Shown here in pieces: positions 1 through 5,669 of a stretch of DNA of 8,565 nucleotides (within the stretch, counting starts at the first letter, position 1; every line of letters begins with the position of its first letter). The DNA comes from CAYINJ01 sp964364745. GTDB taxonomy: Bacteria; Patescibacteriota; Patescibacteriia; JACRDY01. The position numbers and the translations under genes are program-made. The stretch covers positions 1 through 8,565 of the forward strand of contig CAYINJ010000028.1 of NCBI GenBank assembly GCA_964364745.1, read 5' to 3'. A model generated the notes under the pieces. The model was not told the DNA's origin and ran no database searches. It saw only the letters and a list, made by a program, of their open reading frames with translations.

Positions 1-2
1 TT

Positions 3-1496
3 GGTTTAAGTTTGAACATCAGTCACCTGCGGAAAATCGGCAAGGTGGTGGTGATTACCGGCATTGCCCAGATCCTGTTCACCGCTTCGGTGGGTTTTAT
101 TTTATTGCAGTTATTGGGGTTTAGCGTCTTAGGGGCGTTGTACGTATCGGTGGCAGTGACCTTTTCTAGCACCATCATCATCGTCAAACTACTGGGGGAA
201 AAGCACGACCTCCAGGCGGTCTATGGGCGCTATACCATTGGATTGATGCTAGTTCAAGATATTATTGCTGTCGGCCTGATGATTATTCTGCCGATCATGG
301 GGGTGCAGACCGCCATCTTGACCACCTTAGCCGCGCTGGTGATCAAGGGAGTGGGCGTGTTGGCAATCGTCTATATCCTGGCCCGATTCGTTTTGCCGCC
401 GATCTTAGACAGGGTGGCGCGGTCCGGTGAGTTTCTGTTTTTATTTACTATTGCTTGGTGTTTTGGCATCGCCGGGTTAGTGTACTGGGCGGGATTGTCG
501 CTAGAAATTGGGGCGGTGGTGGCCGGGGTATCGCTGGGCTCATCGCTGTATCAGCCGGAAATTATCAGCCGGATTAAGCCGTTACGGGATTTTTTCATCG
601 TGCTGTTTTTTGTCCTGTTGGGCAGTGAGATGAATGTTAGTAATGTGCAAGCTATTGTCTGGCCGGGCGTAGTCCTGGCGGTTTTCGTCATTATTGGCAA
701 TCCGTTAATTTTATTCCTCCTGTACCGGGCGATGAAGTTTACTCGCCGGAACAGTTTTCTGATCGCCTTAAACTCCGCCCAAGTCAGCGAATTTGGGTTT
801 GTATTATTATTCTTGGGCCAAGAACTGGGGCAGGTCAGCGACCAACAATTAAGTATCTTTACCGTGGTGGGGCTGGTGACTATTTTTGTCTCCTCATACC
901 TCATCACCTATAACCAGCAGCTTTATGAGTGGCTCCAGCCATTTGTTCGCCGAGTATTTGGCAAAGACCGCCAGCTGGTCCTAGAGAAGACCCCGGCGCC
1001 ATACGATGTTTGGGTCTTTGGCTACCATCGGATGGGCTGGAAAATTTGTCAGGGGCTAGCGGCCATGAAAGTGCCGTTTGGGGTGGTGGATTATAATCCA
1101 GCCGCGGTTGAAAAGTTACATCGTCATCGGTGGCCAGCATTTTTTGGCGACGCGTCAGACGTGGAGTTTTTGACTGAATTACCCCTTCATCAGGCCAAGC
1201 TGATTATCTCCACCATTCCCGATGAGGGCGATCAATTAACTTTGATCAAACATGTCCGGCTAGTTAATCCGCAAGCGGTGATTTTGTGTACCCTTGACTA
1301 TAACGCCCGGATGAAGGAACTCTATGCCGCCGGCGCGGATTATGTCATGTTGCCCCACTTGTTGAGTGGGGAATGGGTGGTCGATATCTTGAAATCAAAG
1401 AACTGGGCCAAGGGGGTGTGGCGGCAACTGGAACGTCGCCAACAGCGGGAATTACGGCTCCGCGCGGCGGCTGGCGCCAACCACAGTGGTGCTTGA
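3..1496 (+). CDS. Kef-type monovalent cation:proton antiporter with C-terminal TrkA-N domain, 5' truncated by the window edge
   Basis: This is a CPA2/Kef-family inner-membrane antiporter that exchanges K+ or Na+ for H+. The reading frame is open to the left edge (Gly-Leu-Ser precede the TTG at 12), matching the 'GL.L' end of an early helix in Kef proteins, so TTG 12 is an internal Leu codon and the true start lies upstream. Counting from that codon, family signatures are FSST (51-54), the LVQD exchange-helix motif (80-83), GAVVAGVSLG (167-176), PLRDFFIVLFF (190-200) and SEFGF (259-263), with about nine to ten membrane segments up to residue 300. A cytoplasmic Rossmann-like TrkA-N domain follows from about 331, with GYHRMG (337-342) and an acidic strand end (VVDYN, 358-362); it should bind NAD(H) or another nucleotide and gate transport. 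No TrkA-C domain is present; the tail is basic and Ala-rich. Paralogues (KefB/C, YbaL) cannot be told apart here. Confidence 0.9.
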   Translation, partial: GLSLNISHLRKIGKVVVITGIAQILFTASVGFILLQLLGFSVLGALYVSVAVTFSSTIIIVKLLGEKHDLQAVYGRYTIGLMLVQDIIAVGLMIILPIMGVQTAILTTLAALVIKGVGVLAIVYILARFVLPPILDRVARSGEFLFLFTIAWCFGIAGLVYWAGLSLEIGAVVAGVSLGSSLYQPEIISRIKPLRDFFIVLFFVLLGSEMNVSNVQAIVWPGVVLAVFVIIGNPLILFLLYRAMKFTRRNSFLIALNSAQVSEFGFVLLFLGQELGQVSDQQLSIFTVVGLVTIFVSSYLITYNQQLYEWLQPFVRRVFGKDRQLVLEKTPAPYDVWVFGYHRMGWKICQGLAAMKVPFGVVDYNPAAVEKLHRHRWPAFFGDASDVEFLTELPLHQAKLIISTIPDEGDQLTLIKHVRLVNPQAVILCTLDYNARMKELYAAGADYVMLPHLLSGEWVVDILKSKNWAKGVWRQLERRQQRELRLRAAAGANHSGA

Positions 1497-1520
1497 CAGT
1501 GACGCTGAATCTGATAAACT
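1493..1520 (+). promoter_or_regulatory. Probable sigma70-type promoter of rplJ-rplL
   Basis: A perfect TTGACA -35 box (1493-1498) is followed, after 16 bases, by TAAACT (1515-1520; four of six consensus bases). A TG one base upstream of the -10 (1512-1513) makes an extended -10. Transcription should begin near 1527. The -35 box contains the TGA stop of the antiporter gene (1494-1496), so the promoter overlaps the end of the upstream gene. It is the only strong promoter-like sequence before rplJ. Confidence 0.7.
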
Positions 1521-1527
1521 GTCTTCA

Positions 1528-1578
1528 GGCACCGAAGACCACGGGCAAACAGTAAGTCCCGTGCAGGTATTCTACCTG
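1528..1578 (+). ncRNA. L10-leader-like autoregulatory RNA element upstream of rplJ
   Basis: The sequence CCGAAGAC (1532-1539), followed by a GC-rich stem and a UAA-containing loop, resembles the known ribosomal L10 leader, in which L10 or the L10-L12 complex binds a kink-turn-like structure. Visible pairings are CACGGG (1540-1545) with CCCGTG (1558-1563), and outside it ACC (1531-1533) with GGT (1566-1568), leaving GAAGAC opposite CA as an asymmetric internal loop. Its place directly before rplJ supports the call. The outer pairing uses the same GGT that forms the next hairpin (1564-1578), so the two folds exclude each other. I recognised this by eye; a covariance-model search would decide it. 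Confidence 0.6.
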
Positions 1579-1585
1579 GTTTTTT
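1564..1585 (+). terminator. Terminator-like hairpin 1 (attenuator candidate) in the rplJ leader
   Basis: CAGGTA (1564-1569), a TTC loop, TACCTG (1573-1578), then six T residues (1580-1585). The stem is six perfect base pairs, modest for an intrinsic terminator. It could end read-through from the antiporter gene and act as an attenuator for rplJL. Its 5' arm overlaps the closing helix of the L10-leader fold. Confidence 0.5.
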
Positions 1586-1604
1586 AGCTTAATCAAGCTA
1601 AAAA
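1581..1604 (+). promoter_or_regulatory. Perfect 10-bp hairpin overlapping the T-tract of terminator 1
   Basis: TTTTTAGCTT (1581-1590) and AAGCTAAAAA (1595-1604) are exact reverse complements around an AATC loop. The 5' arm is the T-tract of the preceding hairpin, so in RNA that has passed it the U-run would be buried in this stem. It may stabilise read-through RNA; its role is inference. Confidence 0.45.
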
Positions 1605-1612
1605 TAAACGTC

Positions 1613-1635
1613 ATACGGTGTAGACCGTATTTTTT
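1613..1635 (+). terminator. Terminator-like hairpin 2 (attenuator candidate) in the rplJ leader
   Basis: ATACGGT (1613-1619), a GTAG loop, ACCGTAT (1624-1630), with six T residues ending at 1635. The seven-bp perfect stem plus T-run has the form of an intrinsic terminator, yet lies 22 bases before the rplJ start codon and downstream of the likely promoter. It therefore makes sense only as a conditional attenuator, or as a leaky backstop to upstream transcription. Confidence 0.5.
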
Positions 1636-1643
1636 GTTACTTT

Positions 1644-1657
1644 AAAGGTCGATACCT
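1644..1657 (+). promoter_or_regulatory. Shine-Dalgarno of rplJ within a short self-complementary sequence
   Basis: AAAGG (1644-1648) lies nine bases before ATG 1658 and is one of only two clear ribosome binding sites in the window. AGGT (1646-1649) can pair with ACCT (1654-1657) across CGAT, which would partly hide the site. Four base pairs alone are weak. Confidence 0.5.
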
Positions 1658-2185
1658 ATGCCCAAGACACGACAACAGAAAGAGGTGACCGTCGGACAAC
1701 TGACGGCGGCCTTCAAACAAACCAAATCGGTGGTCTTCGCGACTTTTGCTGGTCTGAAGGTCGCCGACGTCAATCAGCTCCGGGCTGAATGTCGGCAGAG
1801 CTCGGTCGGCTATCAGGTAGCCAAAAAGACCCTGCTCCAGCGGGCGCTGACTGCCGCCGGTCTGACCGATGTTGATCCGAGCGCGCTCGGCAACGGGGGA
1901 GTAGTGACTCTGCTGGGACTGACCGATGAAGTGGCGCCGGCCAAACTGGTTTACACCTTTGCCAAAACCCACGAGGGGATGGTTATTGTCGGTGGGATTT
2001 TGGAGCAGCATTTCATCGCGGCGGCCAAAGTCACCCAGTTGGCCAAATTACCGTCACGGGACAAGTTACTGGCCAAAGCCGTCGGCAGCATCGCCGCGCC
2101 GCTGGCTGGTCTGGTCAATGTGTTGCAAGGTAATCTCCGCGGACTCGTCTTCGTGCTGAAGGCGATCCAAACTAGTAAGCAATAA
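1658..2185 (+). CDS. rplJ: 50S ribosomal protein L10 (uL10)
   Basis: L10 is the base of the ribosomal stalk: it binds 23S rRNA near the GTPase centre and carries L7/L12 dimers on its C-terminal helix. At 175 residues the length is normal for bacteria. Family features are the basic N-terminus, FAGLKVADVNQLR (30-42), VAKKTLLQRAL (54-64, matching the usual K-N-T-L-x-x-x-A with Asn replaced by Lys), GNGGVVTLLG (78-87), and the C-terminal LPSRDKLLAKAVGSIAAPLAG (131-151), which leads into the L12-binding helix. The ATG at 1658 has an AAAGG nine bases upstream. rplL follows after 17 bases, the usual rplJL pairing. Expression is probably set by the leader at about 1527-1657 through L10 feedback. rplK and rplA are not next to it here. 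Confidence 0.97.
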   Translation: MPKTRQQKEVTVGQLTAAFKQTKSVVFATFAGLKVADVNQLRAECRQSSVGYQVAKKTLLQRALTAAGLTDVDPSALGNGGVVTLLGLTDEVAPAKLVYTFAKTHEGMVIVGGILEQHFIAAAKVTQLAKLPSRDKLLAKAVGSIAAPLAGLVNVLQGNLRGLVFVLKAIQTSKQ

Positions 2186-2202
2186 GCTAATCGCCCAATA
2201 AT

Positions 2203-2604
2203 ATGTCTGACGAAGTAAAGAAAGAAGTTGTGGTGCCGGCCAAGTTCAAAGCGCTCGTGGAGAGCATTGAGAAACTAGCGGTGCTCGATTTGGCCGAATT
2301 GGTCAAAGTGTTAGAAGAGAAATTTGGCGTCTCCGCCGCCGCGCCGGTGGCCATGGCCGCCGCGCCCGTGGCCGCTGAAGCCGCCGAAGAAAAGACCGCC
2401 TTTGACGTCGAATTGACCGCCGCTGGTGACAACAAGATCGGGGTCATCAAAGTGGTTCGCGAAGTCACCGGCCTCGGGCTCAAGGATGCTAAGGATTTGG
2501 TGGACGGCGCGCCGAAGATGGTCAAAGAAGGCGCTCCTAAGGCCGAAGCCGAAGCGATTAAGAAAAAAATTGAAGATGCCGGCGGCAAAGCCGTCATCAA
2601 GTAA
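2203..2604 (+). CDS. rplL: 50S ribosomal protein L7/L12 (bL12)
   Basis: L12 forms the mobile stalk dimers that recruit and stimulate the GTPase factors (IF2, EF-Tu, EF-G, RF3). The 133 residues are slightly longer than the usual 120-130. Layout: an N-terminal dimerisation and L10-binding helical part (about 13-43), an Ala/Pro-rich flexible hinge (44-62), and the globular C-terminal domain (64-133) with the factor-binding signature GLGLKDAKDLV (90-100) and conserved KIGVIKVVREVTG before it. The extra length is a short N-terminal extension (MSDEVKKEVVVP) ahead of the family's usual start. No Shine-Dalgarno is visible before ATG 2203, so translation may depend on coupling to rplJ, whose stop is 17 bases upstream. 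The gene ends with a double stop (TAATAA). Confidence 0.97.
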   Translation: MSDEVKKEVVVPAKFKALVESIEKLAVLDLAELVKVLEEKFGVSAAAPVAMAAAPVAAEAAEEKTAFDVELTAAGDNKIGVIKVVREVTGLGLKDAKDLVDGAPKMVKEGAPKAEAEAIKKKIEDAGGKAVIK

Positions 2605-2622
2605 TAATGTTTTGAGAAATAG

Positions 2623-2657
2623 AAAACCGCCACCCCGCTTAGCGGGGTGGCGGTTTT
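2623..2657. terminator. Bidirectional intrinsic terminator between rplL and the convergent gene
   Basis: The arms 2623-2639 and 2641-2657 are exact reverse complements (AAAACCGCC... and ...GGCGGTTTT), giving a GC-rich stem with at most a three-base loop, A-rich on one flank and T-rich on the other. It lies 18 bases after the rplL stop and five bases beyond the stop of the minus-strand gene, so it can end transcription from both sides. Confidence 0.93.
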
Positions 2658-2662
2658 GTTAG

Positions 2663-5017
2663 TTATTTCACTTCAAACCGATACAACGAGTTGCCATTCA
2701 GCACGTAGGCCTGCTTGGCGGCGTAATCAACCACGAGGTCCCGAAGGTTGTCAAATTGGTCGGAGCGGTATTGGGAGACAATCGTCCCGGTGCGTTTGTG
2801 GACACCGACCACTCGACGGTTACCGGGGTCTAAGACGTAGAGCAGATCACTGTCGGCACTGACGACCACTTTGGTCGGATCATTCCACGCCGGTTCAATT
2901 GATTTAACCGTAAAGTCCTGTTGGCGACCGGAAGCGTAGCGCCGAATTTGGCCATCGCTAAATAACACATAGACCTCACCATCAACCGCCAGCGACACCG
3001 CCGACTGGAGATCGGCCGGACCACGCAGCCAGGGCTGGGGGGTGGCGAAACCGCTACCGGCCGCGCCGAAGCGGTAGATTTGGTTGGTGGCGGGATGCAA
3101 AGTGTAGAGGCGGCGATTGTAGTAGGCCAGCGCGTTGAGATCCTCTTGGCCAGTGAAATTAGCCAGGACTTCTTCAAAAGAGCGTTTAGCCGCTCCGTAA
3201 CGCAATAGGCCATTGCCGCTATGATAGTACAAAATATTACCACCCTCGCCAGCCGCTAGTAAAATCTTCGGCGCACTAGCCGTCACCCCTTCGGCAATAA
3301 ACTCCCCGGTGGTAGGGTGGAAACCATAGAGGGCATTATCGGTTGCATTTAACGTGTAAACGCTGCCGTCAGCCCAAGCCACCGTCGTGGCTTGGGTGGT
3401 GGTTGGGTCAGCCAACTTCGTCAGGTCACCAACCAGTTGAGGCGTGACCACGGTGATGTGCTGGAGTTGTTGGTTGAGGGCGTCTAACTCGGCCGCCAGC
3501 TGGTCGGCCTGTTGGCGTTGAGCGCGATTTTTTGGTTGGAGCTCGGCCAAGCGCTGATCGGCGCTAGCTAGGAGTTCTTTAGCCCGATCTTCATCATTGT
3601 AAATCAGGACTCCCTTGATCTGGTCAACGAGGGCGACAATATCAGCCGTGATCTGACTAAAGGCCGTGCCATTCCGCAAAGCCAGGGAACTTTGGCCGGT
3701 CATTGAGAGGTTTAAACTAAAGACAAAGGTCAACAAAATAATAACTATGACCAGGATTTGTCGCGGGCGGGGGAGCCGCTGGAAAGAGCCAAACCGCCGC
3801 GCCAGCCACTGCGCCAAGAGATCACTGCCGGCCTGCCACCGGCCCGCCCACGACCGATGTTGACGATAAATGGTGACGAGACCGCTAATTAACCGTTGCA
3901 GTCGCCGCCCCGCTGCCACCACCCAGCGCCGCAGTGATCGCCAGATAAACTGGGCGAGAGTGACCGCGACTTGTTTCCAGTCCAATCTGGTGGGTGGTTC
4001 GCGCCGAAGCCCAACTACTCGGTCGCCGTTGGGGGTTAGGGTTGGGGCCGAGGGACGGGCCGGGCGGGGGTAGTCCGACAAAGCGCGGCGGCGGTCAGCC
4101 AGTCGGTCGGCGAATTGTTGCCGAGCCACGGCCGCTTGGCGCTTACTCCAGTCCATCAGCCGACCGGAGTATTTTATCAAGTTAAACTTCAGCGGCGGCG
4201 AGAGGTATTGCTCCGTCGCTCGTTCGGTCGTGATCAGCCCATCTAATGAGCGTTGGGGCAGGCGGATTTCTGGCGTCAGGTTTGGTTCAGTCATGTCTTG
4301 AGCAGTCAGTTTCATCAAGACCCCAGCAAAAGTAGTGTTAATGCTGGCTTCCAGGAGGAGGTCTTTGAGGTGACGGGTCGCGGCGGCCGGGTCTTGGGTG
4401 GTGATGGTTTGTTTGATTTTGTCCAACGACAGATAGTCCAGCAAGCTGTTGGTACAAAAAAGTAAGGCGTCATTACCTTCGATCCGGCCATTGACGATGG
4501 TGGACAAGACCTTGAACGGGTTCAACTTTTCTTCGTGGCCCCCACTGGTATCGAGGATGTCGATCATCCGGTGTTCTTTACTCTTGAGCTGGTGGATCAG
4601 AAAGCCGCTGACATTGCCGACGGCCGTGAAGTAAATCTCTTGATCTTTAAACACGCCCAAAATCATGTTCATTTTAGCCAAGAGCGACGCCAGCTTGCCG
4701 CCCTTAATTAACTCGATCAGGCGGTCGTTAAATTGCTGGATGGTTTTTTCAAAAGTGTCAGCGACCGAAATGGCCCGATTGGGTCGAGACGGATCGATGT
4801 GAATATGGCCTTCACCGTAGTAATGCTCTTCGATCTGTGTCGCTAGACCCTCGACCGTATCCCACAACGCCCGATCAGCGGCTTCGATTTCAATAATCCC
4901 AAACAACCGCCCCAGGGTTTGTTCCTTATCGAGGGTCGGCGCGGCAATAAAAATTTTACACACCGAGCTGCTTTTGTCGGGCGTGTAAATAAAAAGTTGG
5001 CTAAACCGGGGGATCAT
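2663..5017 (-). CDS. Membrane-anchored PP2C-like pseudophosphatase with extracytoplasmic beta-propeller
   Basis: The protein has 784 residues and no clear named homologue. Residues 1-240 look like a PPM/PP2C phosphatase fold: LFGIIEIE (38-45) sits where LFxVxDGMG is expected, VGNVSGFLI (133-141) at the GDSR motif, DALLFCTNSLLDYLS (183-197) at the LCTDGL motif, and INTTFAGVLMKL (226-237) at the final DN motif. The metal-binding aspartates are replaced, so catalysis is unlikely. Residues 285-418 are very Arg-rich with Trp-containing, possibly amphipathic helices. A single membrane span follows (about 420-436); basic residues before it place the N-terminus inside. A coiled-coil-like Gln/Leu-rich stretch (474-520) leads to about six beta-propeller blades (starting near 544, 582, 625, 668, 711 and 756) ending at the C-terminus. 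It may pass a surface signal to a cytoplasmic partner; this is inference. ATG 5017 has no Shine-Dalgarno and lies about 20 bases from the predicted transcription start. Confidence 0.8.
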   Translation of the reverse strand: MIPRFSQLFIYTPDKSSSVCKIFIAAPTLDKEQTLGRLFGIIEIEAADRALWDTVEGLATQIEEHYYGEGHIHIDPSRPNRAISVADTFEKTIQQFNDRLIELIKGGKLASLLAKMNMILGVFKDQEIYFTAVGNVSGFLIHQLKSKEHRMIDILDTSGGHEEKLNPFKVLSTIVNGRIEGNDALLFCTNSLLDYLSLDKIKQTITTQDPAAATRHLKDLLLEASINTTFAGVLMKLTAQDMTEPNLTPEIRLPQRSLDGLITTERATEQYLSPPLKFNLIKYSGRLMDWSKRQAAVARQQFADRLADRRRALSDYPRPARPSAPTLTPNGDRVVGLRREPPTRLDWKQVAVTLAQFIWRSLRRWVVAAGRRLQRLISGLVTIYRQHRSWAGRWQAGSDLLAQWLARRFGSFQRLPRPRQILVIVIILLTFVFSLNLSMTGQSSLALRNGTAFSQITADIVALVDQIKGVLIYNDEDRAKELLASADQRLAELQPKNRAQRQQADQLAAELDALNQQLQHITVVTPQLVGDLTKLADPTTTQATTVAWADGSVYTLNATDNALYGFHPTTGEFIAEGVTASAPKILLAAGEGGNILYYHSGNGLLRYGAAKRSFEEVLANFTGQEDLNALAYYNRRLYTLHPATNQIYRFGAAGSGFATPQPWLRGPADLQSAVSLAVDGEVYVLFSDGQIRRYASGRQQDFTVKSIEPAWNDPTKVVVSADSDLLYVLDPGNRRVVGVHKRTGTIVSQYRSDQFDNLRDLVVDYAAKQAYVLNGNSLYRFEVK

Positions 5018-5023
5018 GGTTGT

Positions 5024-5052
5024 TTGGTAGTTTGCCTGCTTTGTATTATACT
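5024..5052 (+). promoter_or_regulatory. Promoter of the winged-helix/rsmI/metG/cvpA operon
   Basis: TTGGTA (5024-5029, four of six -35 bases) is followed after 17 bases by TATACT (5047-5052, five of six -10 bases), predicting a start near 5059. The -10 box overlaps that of the divergent gene inside the palindrome TTATA-C-TATAA (5046-5056). Two GTTTG repeats eight bases apart (5022-5026, 5030-5034) lie across the -35 and could be part of an operator. Confidence 0.5.
5045..5050 (-). promoter_or_regulatory. -10 box of the minus-strand pseudophosphatase gene
   Basis: Read on the minus strand, this is a perfect TATAAT, about 28 bases before the ATG at 5017, giving a start near 5038 and a leader of about 20 nt. 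The -35 region (TTTCCT or TTTTCC near 5068-5074) is poor, suggesting a need for an activator or weak expression. Confidence 0.5.
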
Positions 5053-5088
5053 ATAAACACTCAATTCAGGAAAAGCCAACCTGTGCCT

Positions 5089-5661
5089 ATGCTTGAACAC
5101 TTATTTGGTTCAAAGACCCGCGTCAAGTTATTGGCCATTTTTGTCCACCAGCCGGACACGGCCTATTACGTCCGGGAGCTAACCCGCCTGACCAAACTGC
5201 AGATCAACACCGTGCGGCGGGAATTACAGAATCTGGCGGGCTTGAAAGTAGTGCTTCTGCACCCGGAAAGCAATGCGAAACACCCCGACAAGAAACACTA
5301 TCGAATCAATACCGAGCATTTGTTATATCCGGAACTCCGGGCGCTATTGATCAAGGCGGAATTATTACTCGAACACGATTTAGCGGAAAAGATTATCCAG
5401 TCGGGGCATGTTCAGTACTTGGCTTTGACGGGGGTGTTTGTGGGTGACCAGGAGTCGGCCACGGACATGTTGATCGTCGGTAGTGTGGCCAAAGATAAGT
5501 TGGCGAAGTTAATCCAGAAGTTTGAACGTGAGCTGAATCGGGAGATTAACTTTACGATTATGACGCCGGTTGAGTTTAAATACCGCAAAGATATGACCGA
5601 TCGATTCCTCTACAGTATTTTGGAGCGCCAGAAGTTGGTGGTGATTGATCAATTAAAATGA
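5089..5661 (+). CDS. Winged-helix transcriptional regulator with degenerate nucleotidyltransferase-like domain
   Basis: The protein has 190 residues. Residues 1-75 form an ArsR/MarR-like winged helix: LFGSKTRVKLLAIFV (5-19), the helix-turn-helix around YYVRELTRLTKLQINTVRREL (26-46), and a wing with basic residues (64-72). Residues 105-175 resemble a minimal nucleotidyltransferase fold (LALTGVFVGDQESATDMLIVG, 111-131), but the usual GS-x(n)-D-x-D catalytic motif is reduced to GD...D-M-L, so activity is doubtful and a ligand-binding or structural role is likelier. I chose ATG 5089 because LEHLFGS is the natural start of the domain; the frame extends upstream to TTG 5020, but that lies inside the promoter. 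A GTG at 5083 is a weaker alternative. The stop overlaps an ATG at 5658, so it is probably translationally coupled to rsmI. It may control its own operon and the divergent gene; this is inference from position. Confidence 0.8.
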   Translation: MLEHLFGSKTRVKLLAIFVHQPDTAYYVRELTRLTKLQINTVRRELQNLAGLKVVLLHPESNAKHPDKKHYRINTEHLLYPELRALLIKAELLLEHDLAEKIIQSGHVQYLALTGVFVGDQESATDMLIVGSVAKDKLAKLIQKFERELNREINFTIMTPVEFKYRKDMTDRFLYSILERQKLVVIDQLK

Positions 5662-5664
5662 AGG
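5660..5664 (+). promoter_or_regulatory. Shine-Dalgarno deciding the rsmI start
   Basis: GAAGG lies five bases before ATG 5670 and overlaps the stop of the upstream gene. It favours 5670 over the in-frame ATG at 5658, which has no site before it. Confidence 0.55.
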
Positions 5665-5669
5665 TTAAT

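Noticed and set aside
12..14. TTG as start of the antiporter gene
   Set aside because: The frame is open upstream to the window edge and the upstream residues fit the family, so the gene is cut by the window and this is an internal codon.
551..1140. Minus-strand open frames opposite the antiporter gene
   Set aside because: They lie entirely inside a well-supported gene, show no domain pattern, and are frame shadows.
1353..1371. CCCCACT/AGTGGGG hairpin near the end of the antiporter gene
   Set aside because: It is coding (LPHLLSGE within the TrkA-N domain), has no T-run, and is short enough to be chance.
1497..1657. A tRNA or CRISPR-like repeat in the region before rplJ
   Set aside because: The inverted repeats have different sequences and sizes, there is no cloverleaf, and no repeat-spacer periodicity.
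3666..4634. Several plus-strand open frames opposite the pseudophosphatase gene
   Set aside because: They are Arg/Pro/Ser-rich, low-complexity shadows of a GC-rich coding strand with no recognisable domains.
5020..5088. N-terminal extension of the winged-helix protein from TTG 5020
   Set aside because: It would place 23 unlikely residues across the promoter; the domain begins naturally at ATG 5089.
5658..5669. ATG 5658 as the rsmI start (ATGA overlap)
   Set aside because: ATG 5670 has a GAAGG at good spacing, T at -1 and the family's normal N-terminus. The overlap start remains possible and changes only four residues.
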